A program made the translations under genes and the position numbers. The notes below the pieces were generated by a model. The model did no database searches and was not told the origin of the DNA. It saw nothing but the letters and a program-made list of their open reading frames with translations. From contig NZ_JACVAQ010000001.1 in the NCBI RefSeq assembly GCF_014851905.1, positions 744,001 through 808,000 on the forward strand: a DNA stretch of 64,000 nt, written 5' to 3'. How positions within the stretch are numbered: position 1 is the first letter of the stretch; each line of letters begins with the position of its first letter. This document shows positions 15,746 through 24,487 of this stretch, piece after piece. Origin of the DNA: Pseudomonas sp. PDM14 (GTDB lineage Bacteria; Pseudomonadota; Gammaproteobacteria; Pseudomonadales; Pseudomonadaceae).

Positions 15746-18025
15746 TCAGACCTGGATCTGGCCGGCCAGCTGCTGGATCTTCAGCACCACGAACTCCGCC
15801 GGCTTCAGCGGCGCGAAGGCCACGAGGATATTCACCACGCCACGGTTGATGTCATCCTGGGTGGTGGTCTCGCGATCGCACTTGACCAGGTAGGCCTCGC
15901 GCGGCGTCTTGCCCTGGAACGCGCCCTGACGGAACAGGCCGTTCATGAAGGCACCGAGATTGAGGCGGATCTGCGCCCACAGCGGTTCGTCGTTGGGCTC
16001 GAAGACCACCCACTGCGTGCCGCGGTACAGGCTCTCTTCGAGGAACAGGGCGAGGCGGCGGATCGGCACGTACTTGTACTCGGAGGTCATCTGGTCCGCG
16101 CCGCGCAGGGTTCGCGCGCCCCAGGACACCGCACCGAACACCGGAAAGGTACGCAGGCAGTTGACCCCGAGCGGATTGAGGCTGCCGTTCTCGCCGTCGG
16201 TCAGCGCATGGTTCAGCGCCTGCACGCCGACCAGGGTGGCCTCGGTGCCAGCCGGTGCCTTCCACACGCCGCGGTCGCCATCGGTGCGCGCATAGAGCCC
16301 GGCGATGGTGCCGCTGGGCGCGCTCAGGCGCAGCTTGCCGTTCTTCAGCGGGTCGGCGATGTACACCCAGGGGTAGTACACCGCCGCGTGATCGGATTTC
16401 GGCAGTTCGGTACCGGAGACGACAGCGACCATCTGCTCCGGGCTCACCGCTGCGGGCGGCGCATCGATCACGAAGAACGCGCGTCGCTCCTCGCAATAGG
16501 CGGCAGCGTCCATCAGCACGCCGGTGTCGGTGACGCCGGGCAGGCAGAGGATGTTGAACAGGTCGACGCTCTCCAGGGCATACAGCCCCTTGCGTGTGGC
16601 GCGGTCGGCAATGAAGGCGCTGTACAGGTCGGCAGGGCCGTAGGCGGTTTCGCTACCGCCCTGCAGGGTCAGGTTGACCGGCTGGGTGCTGAGCGAGCCC
16701 GTCAGCAGGCGCAGCTCGGCGGCCACGCTGTTGAGCGGTGCGGCGCTGACCGCGATGCTTGCCGCCGCCCCCTGGGTACCCGTGGAGAGCTGCAGCGTGT
16801 CGGCGGTGCTGGTGGCACGAAAATATTTGTAGGCGGGGTTGGCCGGTTTCAGCTCGCGCACCGCCGTCTGCAGGCGGGCTGCGATATTGCTCAGCTTGGC
16901 CTGCAGATTGGCGCCGGACGCCAGGGTATCGCCGAGGCTGATCACATCCGGGCCGTAGCCATCGAGGCTGATGCGCAGGCTGGAATGGGTGGCATTGGGC
17001 AGCGTATCCAGGTCAGCTGCGGCAAAGGCCGCACTGGTCAGGGTCGCCGGCTCGGGCACCGGCTTCGGCCGGATCGTCGCCGCTGCGTCGCTCTCGATTC
17101 CGCCGGCATCGCTGCCCAGCTTGAGCACAGCGCTGGCGTTGTTCTTCTGCCCCGGTAGCACGCGCACGCTGGAAAACTCGCCGCCGACACCCGAGCGCAT
17201 GTGGATGGTCTGGGTATTGTTGGGCCGCTCGCAGACGAAGCCCTCATAGGCCTGCTGATTGTTGGCCTTGGCGCGCACCTTGAGCTGAATAGCGGTGCAC
17301 AGGTTGTCGAGCTTCTGGATCAGCGTGCCGTTGCCTGTGTCAGCGGGGAGCGCGATCACGACCGTCACGGGGGGCAGACCGTTGACCGCGATCCGCAGCT
17401 CATTGTGGTTGGCGTCCAGGCCGAGTTCGGTCAGCGTGGCGCTGACCGACGTGGCCTTGGGCAATGCATCCAGCGCCGCCTGGTCAGGCAGCCGGGTGAG
17501 GCGCACCAGCTGCGACACACCATTGATCAGGTCCAGCGCATAGCGGCTGTCCGCCGCGTTCAGCGAGAGGTTTTCGTACAGCTCCACCGCACCATCGGCG
17601 GCACGGATGAAGGTGATGTTGAAGGTGCTGCCAGGGATTGCAGTGCGGTGATCGACCCGTACCTCAATGCCGGTGCCCGACGAGCCCGCGTCCAGCGCCT
17701 CGACCTTGAGCACGTTGCTGCCTGCACCGTTGAGCAGGGTGACCTGGGCCACGCTGGCGTCCTTCACCACGCGCACGGCGTAGGCATCGGTGCCGCCATT
17801 CTGGAAGAACTGGCGCACGGCGTAGCCCATCTCCGAATCCACCGCCAGGCCGCCAAAGCGCCGCTCGTAGTCGGCGAAGCTGAACAGACGCACGGCGCGG
17901 TTGATCGGCCCGCGTGGCGCCGAGCCGACGAACGCGGCAATCGAGGTGGCCACCCCGGTCAGGGTGCGAACGCCGCTGGGCAGCTCTTCGATGTAGACGC
18001 CGGGATAGCTGAGTTGAGCAGGCAT
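15746..18025 (-). CDS. Contractile sheath protein, enlarged by two internal repeats
   Basis: This 759-residue protein opens with the sheath signature SYPGVYIEELPSGVRTLTGV and FVGSAPRGP, and ends with the conserved C-terminal segment DDINRGVVNILVAFAPLKPAEFVVLKIQQ. Residues about 120-450 form an insertion. Within it, roughly 205-305 and 346-443 look like two copies of one domain (NELRIAVNGLPPV versus SSLRISLDGYGPD, each followed by a helix and more strands). Sheath contraction drives the tube into a target, and inserted domains lie on the outside in known sheaths. The ATG at 18023-18025 has AAGGAGG 8-14 bases upstream. It is the first gene of the operon. Confidence 0.93.
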   Translation of the reverse strand: MPAQLSYPGVYIEELPSGVRTLTGVATSIAAFVGSAPRGPINRAVRLFSFADYERRFGGLAVDSEMGYAVRQFFQNGGTDAYAVRVVKDASVAQVTLLNGAGSNVLKVEALDAGSSGTGIEVRVDHRTAIPGSTFNITFIRAADGAVELYENLSLNAADSRYALDLINGVSQLVRLTRLPDQAALDALPKATSVSATLTELGLDANHNELRIAVNGLPPVTVVIALPADTGNGTLIQKLDNLCTAIQLKVRAKANNQQAYEGFVCERPNNTQTIHMRSGVGGEFSSVRVLPGQKNNASAVLKLGSDAGGIESDAAATIRPKPVPEPATLTSAAFAAADLDTLPNATHSSLRISLDGYGPDVISLGDTLASGANLQAKLSNIAARLQTAVRELKPANPAYKYFRATSTADTLQLSTGTQGAAASIAVSAAPLNSVAAELRLLTGSLSTQPVNLTLQGGSETAYGPADLYSAFIADRATRKGLYALESVDLFNILCLPGVTDTGVLMDAAAYCEERRAFFVIDAPPAAVSPEQMVAVVSGTELPKSDHAAVYYPWVYIADPLKNGKLRLSAPSGTIAGLYARTDGDRGVWKAPAGTEATLVGVQALNHALTDGENGSLNPLGVNCLRTFPVFGAVSWGARTLRGADQMTSEYKYVPIRRLALFLEESLYRGTQWVVFEPNDEPLWAQIRLNLGAFMNGLFRQGAFQGKTPREAYLVKCDRETTTQDDINRGVVNILVAFAPLKPAEFVVLKIQQLAGQIQV

Positions 18026-18658
18026 GGCTGCGCCTCCTTGCAGGATGATGCCGCGATCGGCGGACGGGCTGATTCCCTTCAGAGGCCAGCAATGACTGCT
18101 GCCTGCCACACACGCAACGCGACTGCATCCGGAAGAAGCGCACAACCCGGAACTGTTGTTGGTCGGTTTCCCCGGCTGGAAAGAGGAACTAACGACCCGA
18201 AGGAGAGGTATCTATAGATGGCTTTGCGAATAACGCCAACGCGCTTCGCCTTATTCTTTGAACCAGATTTTGTTTTTCAGGCAATACAACTAACAGGCCA
18301 TCACTTGGCCATTACCAGCGCAATCAAAAATAAACTTAAGCACAATTTCTTTTAGTTATAAGAAGACAAGAAAAATAGCTTGGCCGCCTCGCCAGGATTT
18401 TAAAAAACCTGACCGTACCGCCGAAATAGAGGCTTTTCCTGTCCACAAAGACAACTTACTAGAACTTTCACAGCATTCATCAATTCCGGAACACTGTAAA
18501 ACTCCCAAGCAACCAGAATAAACAGAACACCAATAACAACTTTTAAACCTCAACAAACGATTGCCAATCAACACAACTTGCACGACAACAACTAACGCAC
18601 AAGTAAGCAGTTCATTCCGTACAACTTACGAGCTACCTCGCCACCCTGGAGAGCGCCG
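18026..18658. other. AT-rich intergenic leader between eCIS operon and DUF1810 gene
   Basis: No gene can be supported in these 633 bases. From about 18,210 to 18,610 the sequence is strikingly AT-rich for this chromosome, with many A/T tracts. It must hold the eCIS promoter, which reads leftward, and that of the DUF1810 gene, which reads rightward. Small dyads are visible: GGCCA-TCACT-TGGCC at 18296-18310, and GAATAA…TTATTC arms near 18,225-18,255. A TATAAC on the minus strand near 18,355 could be a -10 box but has no good -35. AT-rich leaders of this kind are typical H-NS/MvaT silencing targets. Confidence 0.6.
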
Positions 18659-19087
18659 ATGCAGGATGTCCATGATCTCGCCCGCTTCGTCGACGCACAG
18701 CAGCCGATCTACGTGCAGGCACTGGACGAGCTTCGGGCCGGGGCCAAGCGTTCGCACTGGATGTGGTTCATCTTTCCGCAGCTAAGTGGCCTGGGCCGCA
18801 GTGCCACCGCACAGCGCTACGGAATCTCCGGCCGGGACGAGGCGCTCGCCTACCTACAGCATCCCGTTCTCGGTCCACGCCTGGAGGAATGCCTGCAGGC
18901 GCTGCTGGCCTGGCGTGGACGCAGCGCCCGCCAGTTGCTCGGCACGCCGGACGACCAGAAGCTGCGCTCCTGCGTCACCCTGTTCGGCACAGTGGCGGTC
19001 GACAACGTGCTCTACAGCGAGGTGCTCGATGCCTTCTTCGGCGGTCAGGCGGACCCGCTGACCCTGGCGAAACTTGCATCCGGGTGA
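18659..19087 (+). CDS. DUF1810 family protein
   Basis: This 142-residue protein matches DUF1810: SHWMWFIFPQLSGLGRSATAQRYGI is the family signature, followed by PVLGPRLEECLQALL, DDQKLRSCVTLFG and a C-terminal ADPLTLAKL. The family is small, cytosolic and widespread; its biochemical role is not established as far as I know. A GGAGAG site precedes the ATG. It is transcribed away from the eCIS operon and converges on the MDR oxidoreductase gene with only 12 bases between them. Confidence 0.9.
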   Translation: MQDVHDLARFVDAQQPIYVQALDELRAGAKRSHWMWFIFPQLSGLGRSATAQRYGISGRDEALAYLQHPVLGPRLEECLQALLAWRGRSARQLLGTPDDQKLRSCVTLFGTVAVDNVLYSEVLDAFFGGQADPLTLAKLASG

Positions 19088-19099
19088 CGCGCGACTCAC

Positions 19100-20113
19100 T
19101 CAGCCGAGGCGCAGCACCACCTTGCCGAAATGCGCACCGCTGGCCAGGTGCCGGAGCGCTTCCGGCAGGTCGAGCCAGTCATACGTGCTGTCAATCAGCG
19201 GCCGCATGCCGCTGGCCTCGATGGCGCGGTTCATCGCCTCGAAGGCATTGCGCGGGCCGACGGCGATACCGCGTACGCGAGCGTTGCGCTGCAGGATCAG
19301 CAGCGGGTTGATCTCGCCCTGCTGGCCGCCGAGGTAGCCGATCACATTGATCTGCCCGCTGGGATGCAGGCACTGCAGCGACTGGGCGAAGCTGCGCGGG
19401 CCGCCGACTTCGAGCACGTGGTCGACGCCATGCCCGGCGGTGATGCGCAGCACCTCGTCGTGCCAGTCCGGTGTCGTGCGGTAGTTGATCAGGCCCGTGG
19501 CGCCGAGCGTGGCCAGGCGTTGCAGTTTGTCTTCACTGCTCGATGTCACCACCACGCGGGCGCCGTGCATCAGGGCGAATTGCAGGGCGAACAGCGACAC
19601 CCCGCCGCTACCCTGCAGCAACACCCACTCGCCGGCCTTGAGCTGGCCTTCGCCGATCAGCGCCTGCCAGGCGGTCAGCGCCGCGCAGGGCAACGTCGCC
19701 GCCTCTTCCCAGGACAGGTGCGCCGGGCAGGCGACCACGCCGCTCTCGTCGAGCAGCACCTGCTCGGCGAGCATGCCGTCCAGCGGGCCACCCAACGGGA
19801 TGGCCGTGCTGCATGCGCCCAGCGGACCGGCCTGCCAACCCTGCCAGAAACAGCCGATAACCCGGTCGCCGACGGCGAAACGGCTGACGCCCGCGCCGAC
19901 CGCCAGCACCTCGCCGGCGCCATCGGACAGGGCAATGAATGGCTGATCGGGCTGACCCTGATAACGCCCCTCGACCAGCTCCAGATCGCGGTAGTTGAGC
20001 GATGCCGCACGCACGCGGATCAGCACCTGCTGCGGGCCAGGCGTCAGCTGCGGGCGCTCGACCTGCTGCAACGCGTCGATACCGAACGGTGCAGCGATCT
20101 GCCAGGCCTTCAT
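19100..20113 (-). CDS. MDR-family NAD(P)-dependent oxidoreductase (zinc-less alcohol dehydrogenase type)
   Basis: This 337-residue medium-chain dehydrogenase/reductase has an N-terminal GroES-like half (VLIRVRAASLNYRDLELVEG, GEVLAVGAGVSRFAVGDRV) and a Rossmann half with LLQGSGGVSLFALQFA (normally GxGGVG-type) and VLEVGGP. Zinc-binding Cys residues are lacking, so it is probably a quinone- or enone-reductase-like member. It is the last gene of the 14-gene transcript and starts inside the stop of the sigma-54 regulator gene (ATGA). Its likely substrate is an intermediate of the pathway encoded upstream. Confidence 0.88.
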   Translation of the reverse strand: MKAWQIAAPFGIDALQQVERPQLTPGPQQVLIRVRAASLNYRDLELVEGRYQGQPDQPFIALSDGAGEVLAVGAGVSRFAVGDRVIGCFWQGWQAGPLGACSTAIPLGGPLDGMLAEQVLLDESGVVACPAHLSWEEAATLPCAALTAWQALIGEGQLKAGEWVLLQGSGGVSLFALQFALMHGARVVVTSSSEDKLQRLATLGATGLINYRTTPDWHDEVLRITAGHGVDHVLEVGGPRSFAQSLQCLHPSGQINVIGYLGGQQGEINPLLILQRNARVRGIAVGPRNAFEAMNRAIEASGMRPLIDSTYDWLDLPEALRHLASGAHFGKVVLRLG

Positions 20114-21969
20114 GCTTGCCCCTCTTCTGCCAGACGCTTGAGCCGGCGCCACAGGGTGGTCTGGCTGATGCCCAGGTATTCGGCGGCCTGGCTCTTGTTG
20201 CCGGCGAACAGCTGCAGCGCCTTGACGATTTCTTCCTGCTCGACGTGGTGCAGGTGCCCGCCCAGCTCGGATTCCGCCAGCGGCGCGTAGAGTTCCGGCA
20301 CCACGCGCGGCAGCGCCTCGAGCAGCGCTTCCCAGTTGCCGTAGAGGCGCTGCGAAACGATCAGCCGCTCGACCACGTTCTCCAGCTGGCGCACGTTGCC
20401 TGGCCAGTGGTAACGGCGGAACACCGGGGTCACGCCCTTGATCAGCGCGTCCAGTTCCAGCTCGATGCCGTAGCGCTGCGACTCGCGGCGCATCAGGTAG
20501 GACGCCAGCACGGGGATGTCTTCCGGGCGCTCGCGCAGCGGCGGGATGTGGATGGCGAAGGTGCTGATGCGGTAGTACAGGTCTTCGCGGAAACGCCCGG
20601 CCCGCACCTCGTCCATCAGGTCGACGTTGCAGGCAGCGACGAACTTGATGTTCAGCGAGATCGGCCGGCGCGACCCCACCGGGCTGACCTCGCGCTCCTG
20701 CAGCACGCGCAGCAACTTGGCCTGCTGCGGCAGCGGCAGCGAGTTGATCTCGTCCATGAAGAAGGTGCCGTTGTTGGCGCTCTCCAGCAGGCCGGATTTG
20801 CCGCCGCTCTTGGCGCTGGTAAAGGCTCCCTCGGCGTAGCCGAACAGCTCCGACTCGAACAGCTCGGCGGGGATCGCCGCACAGTTGATCGCGACAAACG
20901 CGCCCTTGGCGTTGGCGCAGGCGGCATGTACCTGGCGCGCAGCCAGCTCCTTGCCGGTGCCGGTCTCGCCACGCAGCAGCACGGTGCCCGGCGTGGCGCC
21001 GTAGATGTTCAGCTGGTTCTGCACTTCGGCCATGCGGCTGGACTGGAACACCAGGCGCCGACCATCGTCCTCGGCCAATGCCTGGGGGCTAGGCAGGAAG
21101 CTGTAGAGGAAGCCGACACGCTCGCCCTCGACCTCGAACGGCTGCTTGTTCAGGCTGCACAAGCGCTCGCCGACCAGCAGGCCTTCGGCGCGCAGGCTTG
21201 GCGCTTCGATCAGCTTGCTGTCGAGCACGCTGTCCAGGCGCCGACGCCGGCTCATGTTGCCGATGAACAAGGCCGCCGCGCTGTTCCAGGCGATGACGAT
21301 GCCATCCTGGTTGGTCAGCACCTGCGGTTGTGGATTCTGCTCCAGCAGGAACTGGCCCAGCTGCGCCTGCTGGCTCTGCCGCTTGTGCTGGCCGGCATGG
21401 CGGATGGCCTTGCGCAGCAGGTTACGGCACGACTCGCGGGAGTAGATGAGTACCGAATCCAGGCCCCACTGCTCGGCCAGGTCGCAGGCGTAGCTGGAGC
21501 CGATGACCACGCCGAAGCCGTCGTTGCGCAGGCTGTGGAAGAGTTCCTTGGCGTGTTCCGCGGTGCTGTAGGTGTGATGCGTCAGGTCGAGGCCGTCGAA
21601 CAGGCCGAGCAGTTCGACGTTGGCCTCCTGACGCTCGTAGGTAAGCATGAGTATCTTCGGCGAGATGCGCCGTGCGGTGAGCACCGCCTGGATCAGGTCG
21701 GCCTGCTCCACCTTCAGCGCCAGCACCGGAATCGGCAGGGTGTCCTGCAGGTAGAAGGCGTTGGCGCCGGCGCTGATGAAGATATCCACCTGCTGGCGTT
21801 CGATCAGGTCACGCGCGGCGCGCACCGCATCGTTGAAGATGTTGTCGATGATGGTGATGCTGGCGAGCGCTTCGAACTCCGGGATCAGGCTGTGCACGAT
21901 CTGGCTGAGCTTCGAGTTGCCGATCAGACAGATCTTGACCCGTTCCTGCTCCGCATTGGCAAATTCCAC
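20110..21969 (-). CDS. Sigma-54-dependent activator, PrpR type
   Basis: This 619-residue protein has a PrpR_N sensor domain (about 10-190), as in the 2-methylcitrate-sensing propionate regulator. A PAS-like linker (about 205-290) follows. The sigma-54 AAA+ domain has Walker A GETGTGKE at 334-341, Walker B GTFFMDE at 401-407 and a WPGNVRQLENVV segment. The Fis-type HTH is NKSQAAEYLGISQTTLWRRL (591-610). The sigma-54-contact loop reads GAFTSA (381-386) instead of GAFTGA. Start is GTG with AAGGGG upstream. The likely ligand is a small organic acid made by the surrounding enzymes, and the likely targets are the -24/-12 promoters at 37565-37580 and 43513-43528. Confidence 0.92.
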   Translation of the reverse strand: MEFANAEQERVKICLIGNSKLSQIVHSLIPEFEALASITIIDNIFNDAVRAARDLIERQQVDIFISAGANAFYLQDTLPIPVLALKVEQADLIQAVLTARRISPKILMLTYERQEANVELLGLFDGLDLTHHTYSTAEHAKELFHSLRNDGFGVVIGSSYACDLAEQWGLDSVLIYSRESCRNLLRKAIRHAGQHKRQSQQAQLGQFLLEQNPQPQVLTNQDGIVIAWNSAAALFIGNMSRRRRLDSVLDSKLIEAPSLRAEGLLVGERLCSLNKQPFEVEGERVGFLYSFLPSPQALAEDDGRRLVFQSSRMAEVQNQLNIYGATPGTVLLRGETGTGKELAARQVHAACANAKGAFVAINCAAIPAELFESELFGYAEGAFTSAKSGGKSGLLESANNGTFFMDEINSLPLPQQAKLLRVLQEREVSPVGSRRPISLNIKFVAACNVDLMDEVRAGRFREDLYYRISTFAIHIPPLRERPEDIPVLASYLMRRESQRYGIELELDALIKGVTPVFRRYHWPGNVRQLENVVERLIVSQRLYGNWEALLEALPRVVPELYAPLAESELGGHLHHVEQEEIVKALQLFAGNKSQAAEYLGISQTTLWRRLKRLAEEGQA

Positions 21970-22009
21970 GGCTTACCCCTTTTGTTGTTATTTGGGCGGG
22001 GTGTTTCCT

Positions 22010-22648
22010 TCAGTGACGAAACACCCAGGGCTCGTTGCTTTTCCGGCGCTGTTCATAGGCGCTGATACGGTCGGCGTAACGCAGGGTTTCGCCGATTTCA
22101 TCCAATCCATTGAGCAAGCTCTGGCGTCGGCCCTCCTCCAGGTCGAAATGCCAGTCCTGCTGCTCTGTTGCAAGCAAGCGCTGCGCCACATCCACCCGCG
22201 CGGTGAAACCCGGTTGCCGGGTGGCGATGGCGAACAGCGCGTCGATGGCCGCCTGCGGCAGCAAAAGCGGCAGCAGGCCGTTGTTGAAGCAGTTGTTGCG
22301 GAAGATGTCGCCGAAGCTCGGCGCGATGACCACCTTCACCCCAAAATCGCGCAGCGCCCACACCGCGTGCTCACGGCTGGAGCCGCAGCCGAAGTTGGCC
22401 TGGGCCAGCACGATGGAACCCTTGTCGTAGGGCGGCTGGTTGAGGATGCAGCGCGGGTCGGGGCGGCGGCTGGCGAGCGGCGTGTCGACCTCGCCAGGGT
22501 CGAGATAACGCTCGTCGTCCATCAGGAAGCCACCGAAGCCGCTCGACTCCAGGCTCTTCAGGTACTGCTTGGGCAGCAGCATGTCGGTGTCGATATTGGC
22601 ACGGTTGAGAGGGATGACGATGCCCTCGTGCTCGATCAAGGGTTGCAT
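22010..22648 (-). CDS. leuD: LeuD-family small subunit of a (iso)propylmalate-type dehydratase
   Basis: This 212-residue swivel-domain subunit has all LeuD landmarks: IPLNRANIDTDMLLPKQYLK at the N-terminus, the ANFGCGSSREHAVWAL loop that binds the substrate, and IAPSFGDIFRNNCFNNGLLP. It pairs with the adjacent large subunit to add or remove water across a C=C bond of a 2-substituted dicarboxylate. Canonical LeuD makes 3-isopropylmalate for leucine, and LeuCD enzymes also hydrate citraconate. Here it sits in a catabolic operon beside a sigma-54 regulator, so a catabolic maleate- or citraconate-type substrate is more likely than leucine synthesis. Confidence 0.88.
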   Translation of the reverse strand: MQPLIEHEGIVIPLNRANIDTDMLLPKQYLKSLESSGFGGFLMDDERYLDPGEVDTPLASRRPDPRCILNQPPYDKGSIVLAQANFGCGSSREHAVWALRDFGVKVVIAPSFGDIFRNNCFNNGLLPLLLPQAAIDALFAIATRQPGFTARVDVAQRLLATEQQDWHFDLEEGRRQSLLNGLDEIGETLRYADRISAYEQRRKSNEPWVFRH

Positions 22649-24070
22649 TCAGAAGCTCCTGATATCGGTCAGCTCGCCAGCCACCGCGGCGGCGGCGGCC
22701 ATCGCCGGGGACAGCAGATGGGTGCGCCCACCCTTGCCCTGGCGGCCCTCGAAATTGCGGTTGGAGGTGGCGGCGCAGCGCTCGCCGGGGCTCAGGCGGT
22801 CGGCGTTCATGCCCAGGCACATCGAGCAGCCCGGCGCGCGCCATTCGAAGCCGGCGTTCTTGAATACCTGATCCAGCCCTTCACGCTCGGCCTGCAGGCG
22901 CACCAGACCGGAACCCGGCACCACCAGAGCCTGCTTGATCCGCCCGTGCACGCGGCGCCCACGCAGCACCTCGGCGGCGGCGCGCAGGTCTTCGATCCGT
23001 GCATTGGTGCAGGAGCCGATGAAGATGCGGTCCAGCGGTACACCCGCCAGCGGCTGCCCGGCCTCCAGGCCCATGTAGGCCAGCGCGCGCTCCCAGTCCA
23101 GGCGCTGCAAGGCATCGCGTGCCATGTCCAGGGTCGGCACCTGCTGGTTGATCGCCACCACCATCTCCGGTGACGTCCCCCAGGTGACCTGCGGCAGCAC
23201 GTCTTCGCCACGAAAGGTCAGGCTCTGGTCGAAGCTCGCCTGCGGGTCGGAATGCAGGTTGCGCCAGTAGAGGATCGCGTCGTTCCACTGCTCGCCCTGG
23301 GGCGACAGCGGGCGGCCTTTGACGTAGGCCTCGGTGACCTTGTCATAGGCGATCAGCCCCACCCGTGCACCGGCCTCGATGCTCATGTTGCACAGGGTCA
23401 TGCGCGCTTCCATCGACAGCTTCTCGATCACCGGCCCGCAGAACTCGATGGCATGCCCGGTGCCGCCGGCGGTGCCGATCTGGCCGATGATGTACAGCGC
23501 CAGGTCCTTGGCCGTGGCGTAACTCGGCAAACGGCCCTCGACGACGATGCGCAGGTTCTTCAGCTTGCGGCTGCGCAGGGTCTGAGTGGCCAGCACATGC
23601 TCGACCTCGCTGCTGCCGATGCCATGCGCCAGCGCCGCCAGCGCGCCGTGGGTGGCGGTGTGCGAGTCGCCGCAGACCAGGGTCATGCCTGGCAGGGTCA
23701 GGCCCTGCTCGGGGCCGACCACGTGGACGATGCCCTGGCGCAGGTCATTGAGGGCGAACAGCGGAATGCCGAACTCGCGGCTGTTGCTTTCGAGCACGGC
23801 GATCTGCTGCCGGGCGATCTTGTCGCTGACCCCACCGATACCCAGGTCGCGGCCCAGGGTCGGCACGTTGTGGTCCGGCGTGGCCAGGCTGGTGTCCAGG
23901 CGCCAGGGTTTGCGCCCGGCCAGGCGCAGGTTGGAAAAGGCTTGTGGCGAGGTCACCTCGTGCAGCAGGTGACGGTCGATGTAGAGCAGGCTGGAACCGT
24001 CGGGCAGGTCTTCTACCCGGTGACGGTCCCACAATTTGTCGTAGAGCGTTTGGGCGACCACGGTCGGCAC
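22649..24070 (-). CDS. leuC: LeuC-family large subunit, 4Fe-4S dehydratase
   Basis: This 473-residue aconitase-superfamily subunit has the family blocks [32 protein letters not shown], the cluster ligand region [17 protein letters not shown], and [34 protein letters not shown] with its two further Cys ligands. Length is normal for LeuC (about 466). The start is shown as GTG at 24068-24070; a second in-frame GTG three codons on has a better-placed GAGGTG site and may be used. It forms a heterodimer with the next gene. The context suggests a paralogue devoted to catabolism. Confidence 0.9.
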   Translation of the reverse strand: MPTVVAQTLYDKLWDRHRVEDLPDGSSLLYIDRHLLHEVTSPQAFSNLRLAGRKPWRLDTSLATPDHNVPTLGRDLGIGGVSDKIARQQIAVLESNSREFGIPLFALNDLRQGIVHVVGPEQGLTLPGMTLVCGDSHTATHGALAALAHGIGSSEVEHVLATQTLRSRKLKNLRIVVEGRLPSYATAKDLALYIIGQIGTAGGTGHAIEFCGPVIEKLSMEARMTLCNMSIEAGARVGLIAYDKVTEAYVKGRPLSPQGEQWNDAILYWRNLHSDPQASFDQSLTFRGEDVLPQVTWGTSPEMVVAINQQVPTLDMARDALQRLDWERALAYMGLEAGQPLAGVPLDRIFIGSCTNARIEDLRAAAEVLRGRRVHGRIKQALVVPGSGLVRLQAEREGLDQVFKNAGFEWRAPGCSMCLGMNADRLSPGERCAATSNRNFEGRQGKGGRTHLLSPAMAAAAAVAGELTDIRSF

Positions 24071-24112
24071 CTCGGGCAGTCAAAAGGGGCTATCTCGTTA
24101 TTGTTCGATGTC

Positions 24113-24487
24113 TCAGCGTGAAGCCGGTGTCCAGGGCACCCAGCGGTACAGCTCGGCGCCCGTCGGGTCATCCACGCGGTAACCGCAGTAGCTGTCCAGG
24201 CGGCCACCGGCCTCTGGCTGCACCACGCAGAACGGTTTTTCGCAATCGCCCTCCGCCACGCCGGCACGCGCCAACCCCTGGCGCGCCTCCAGCAGCTTCT
24301 GTTCCGGTACGGCGCGGGCCTGGCCATCGAGCCGCGCCACGTTGGCGCGGAAGTGACCGACCCAGGCATCGACGAATGCCGTACACGGCGGCGACGCAGC
24401 AGGCCGCGCCACCACCGGCACGGGTGCAGGCGGTGACGCACAACCCGCCAGCACGACCACCAGCAGTGCACTAGCCCAGCAGCGCAA
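24113..24487 (-). CDS. Small predicted lipoprotein
   Basis: This 124-residue protein starts with a short signal peptide and lipobox (VVVLAGC, Cys about residue 16) followed by a Pro-rich linker (ASPPAPVPVVARPAASPP) and a small Cys-containing domain (CTAFVDAW, CEKPFCVV, YCGY). The likely start is TTG at 24485-24487, inside the end of the isochorismatase gene, with GGAG about 8 bases upstream. No ATG is available near the signal peptide. I do not recognise the family. Position between the amidase and leuC genes suggests a periplasmic accessory of the pathway, and the multiple Cys residues suggest a disulfide-stabilised domain. Confidence 0.6.
   Translation of the reverse strand: MRCWASALLVVVLAGCASPPAPVPVVARPAASPPCTAFVDAWVGHFRANVARLDGQARAVPEQKLLEARQGLARAGVAEGDCEKPFCVVQPEAGGRLDSYCGYRVDDPTGAELYRWVPWTPASR

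Noticed and set aside
16208..17158. Plus-strand frame within the sheath gene
   Set aside because: It is antisense to a protein with clear sheath signatures.
1..18025. The contractile cluster as a prophage or R-type pyocin
   Set aside because: The AAA+ ATPase, DUF4255 and DUF4157 genes are eCIS marks, and no lysis, integrase, capsid or regulator genes of pyocin type are present.
1..18025. The cluster as a type VI secretion system
   Set aside because: There is no TssJ/L/M membrane complex, no ClpV and no Hcp/TssB-TssC pair; the sheath is a single phage-type protein.
18356..18583. A 75-codon minus-strand frame in the AT-rich leader
   Set aside because: It is Cys/Ser-rich without ribosome site or family, in sequence that looks non-coding.
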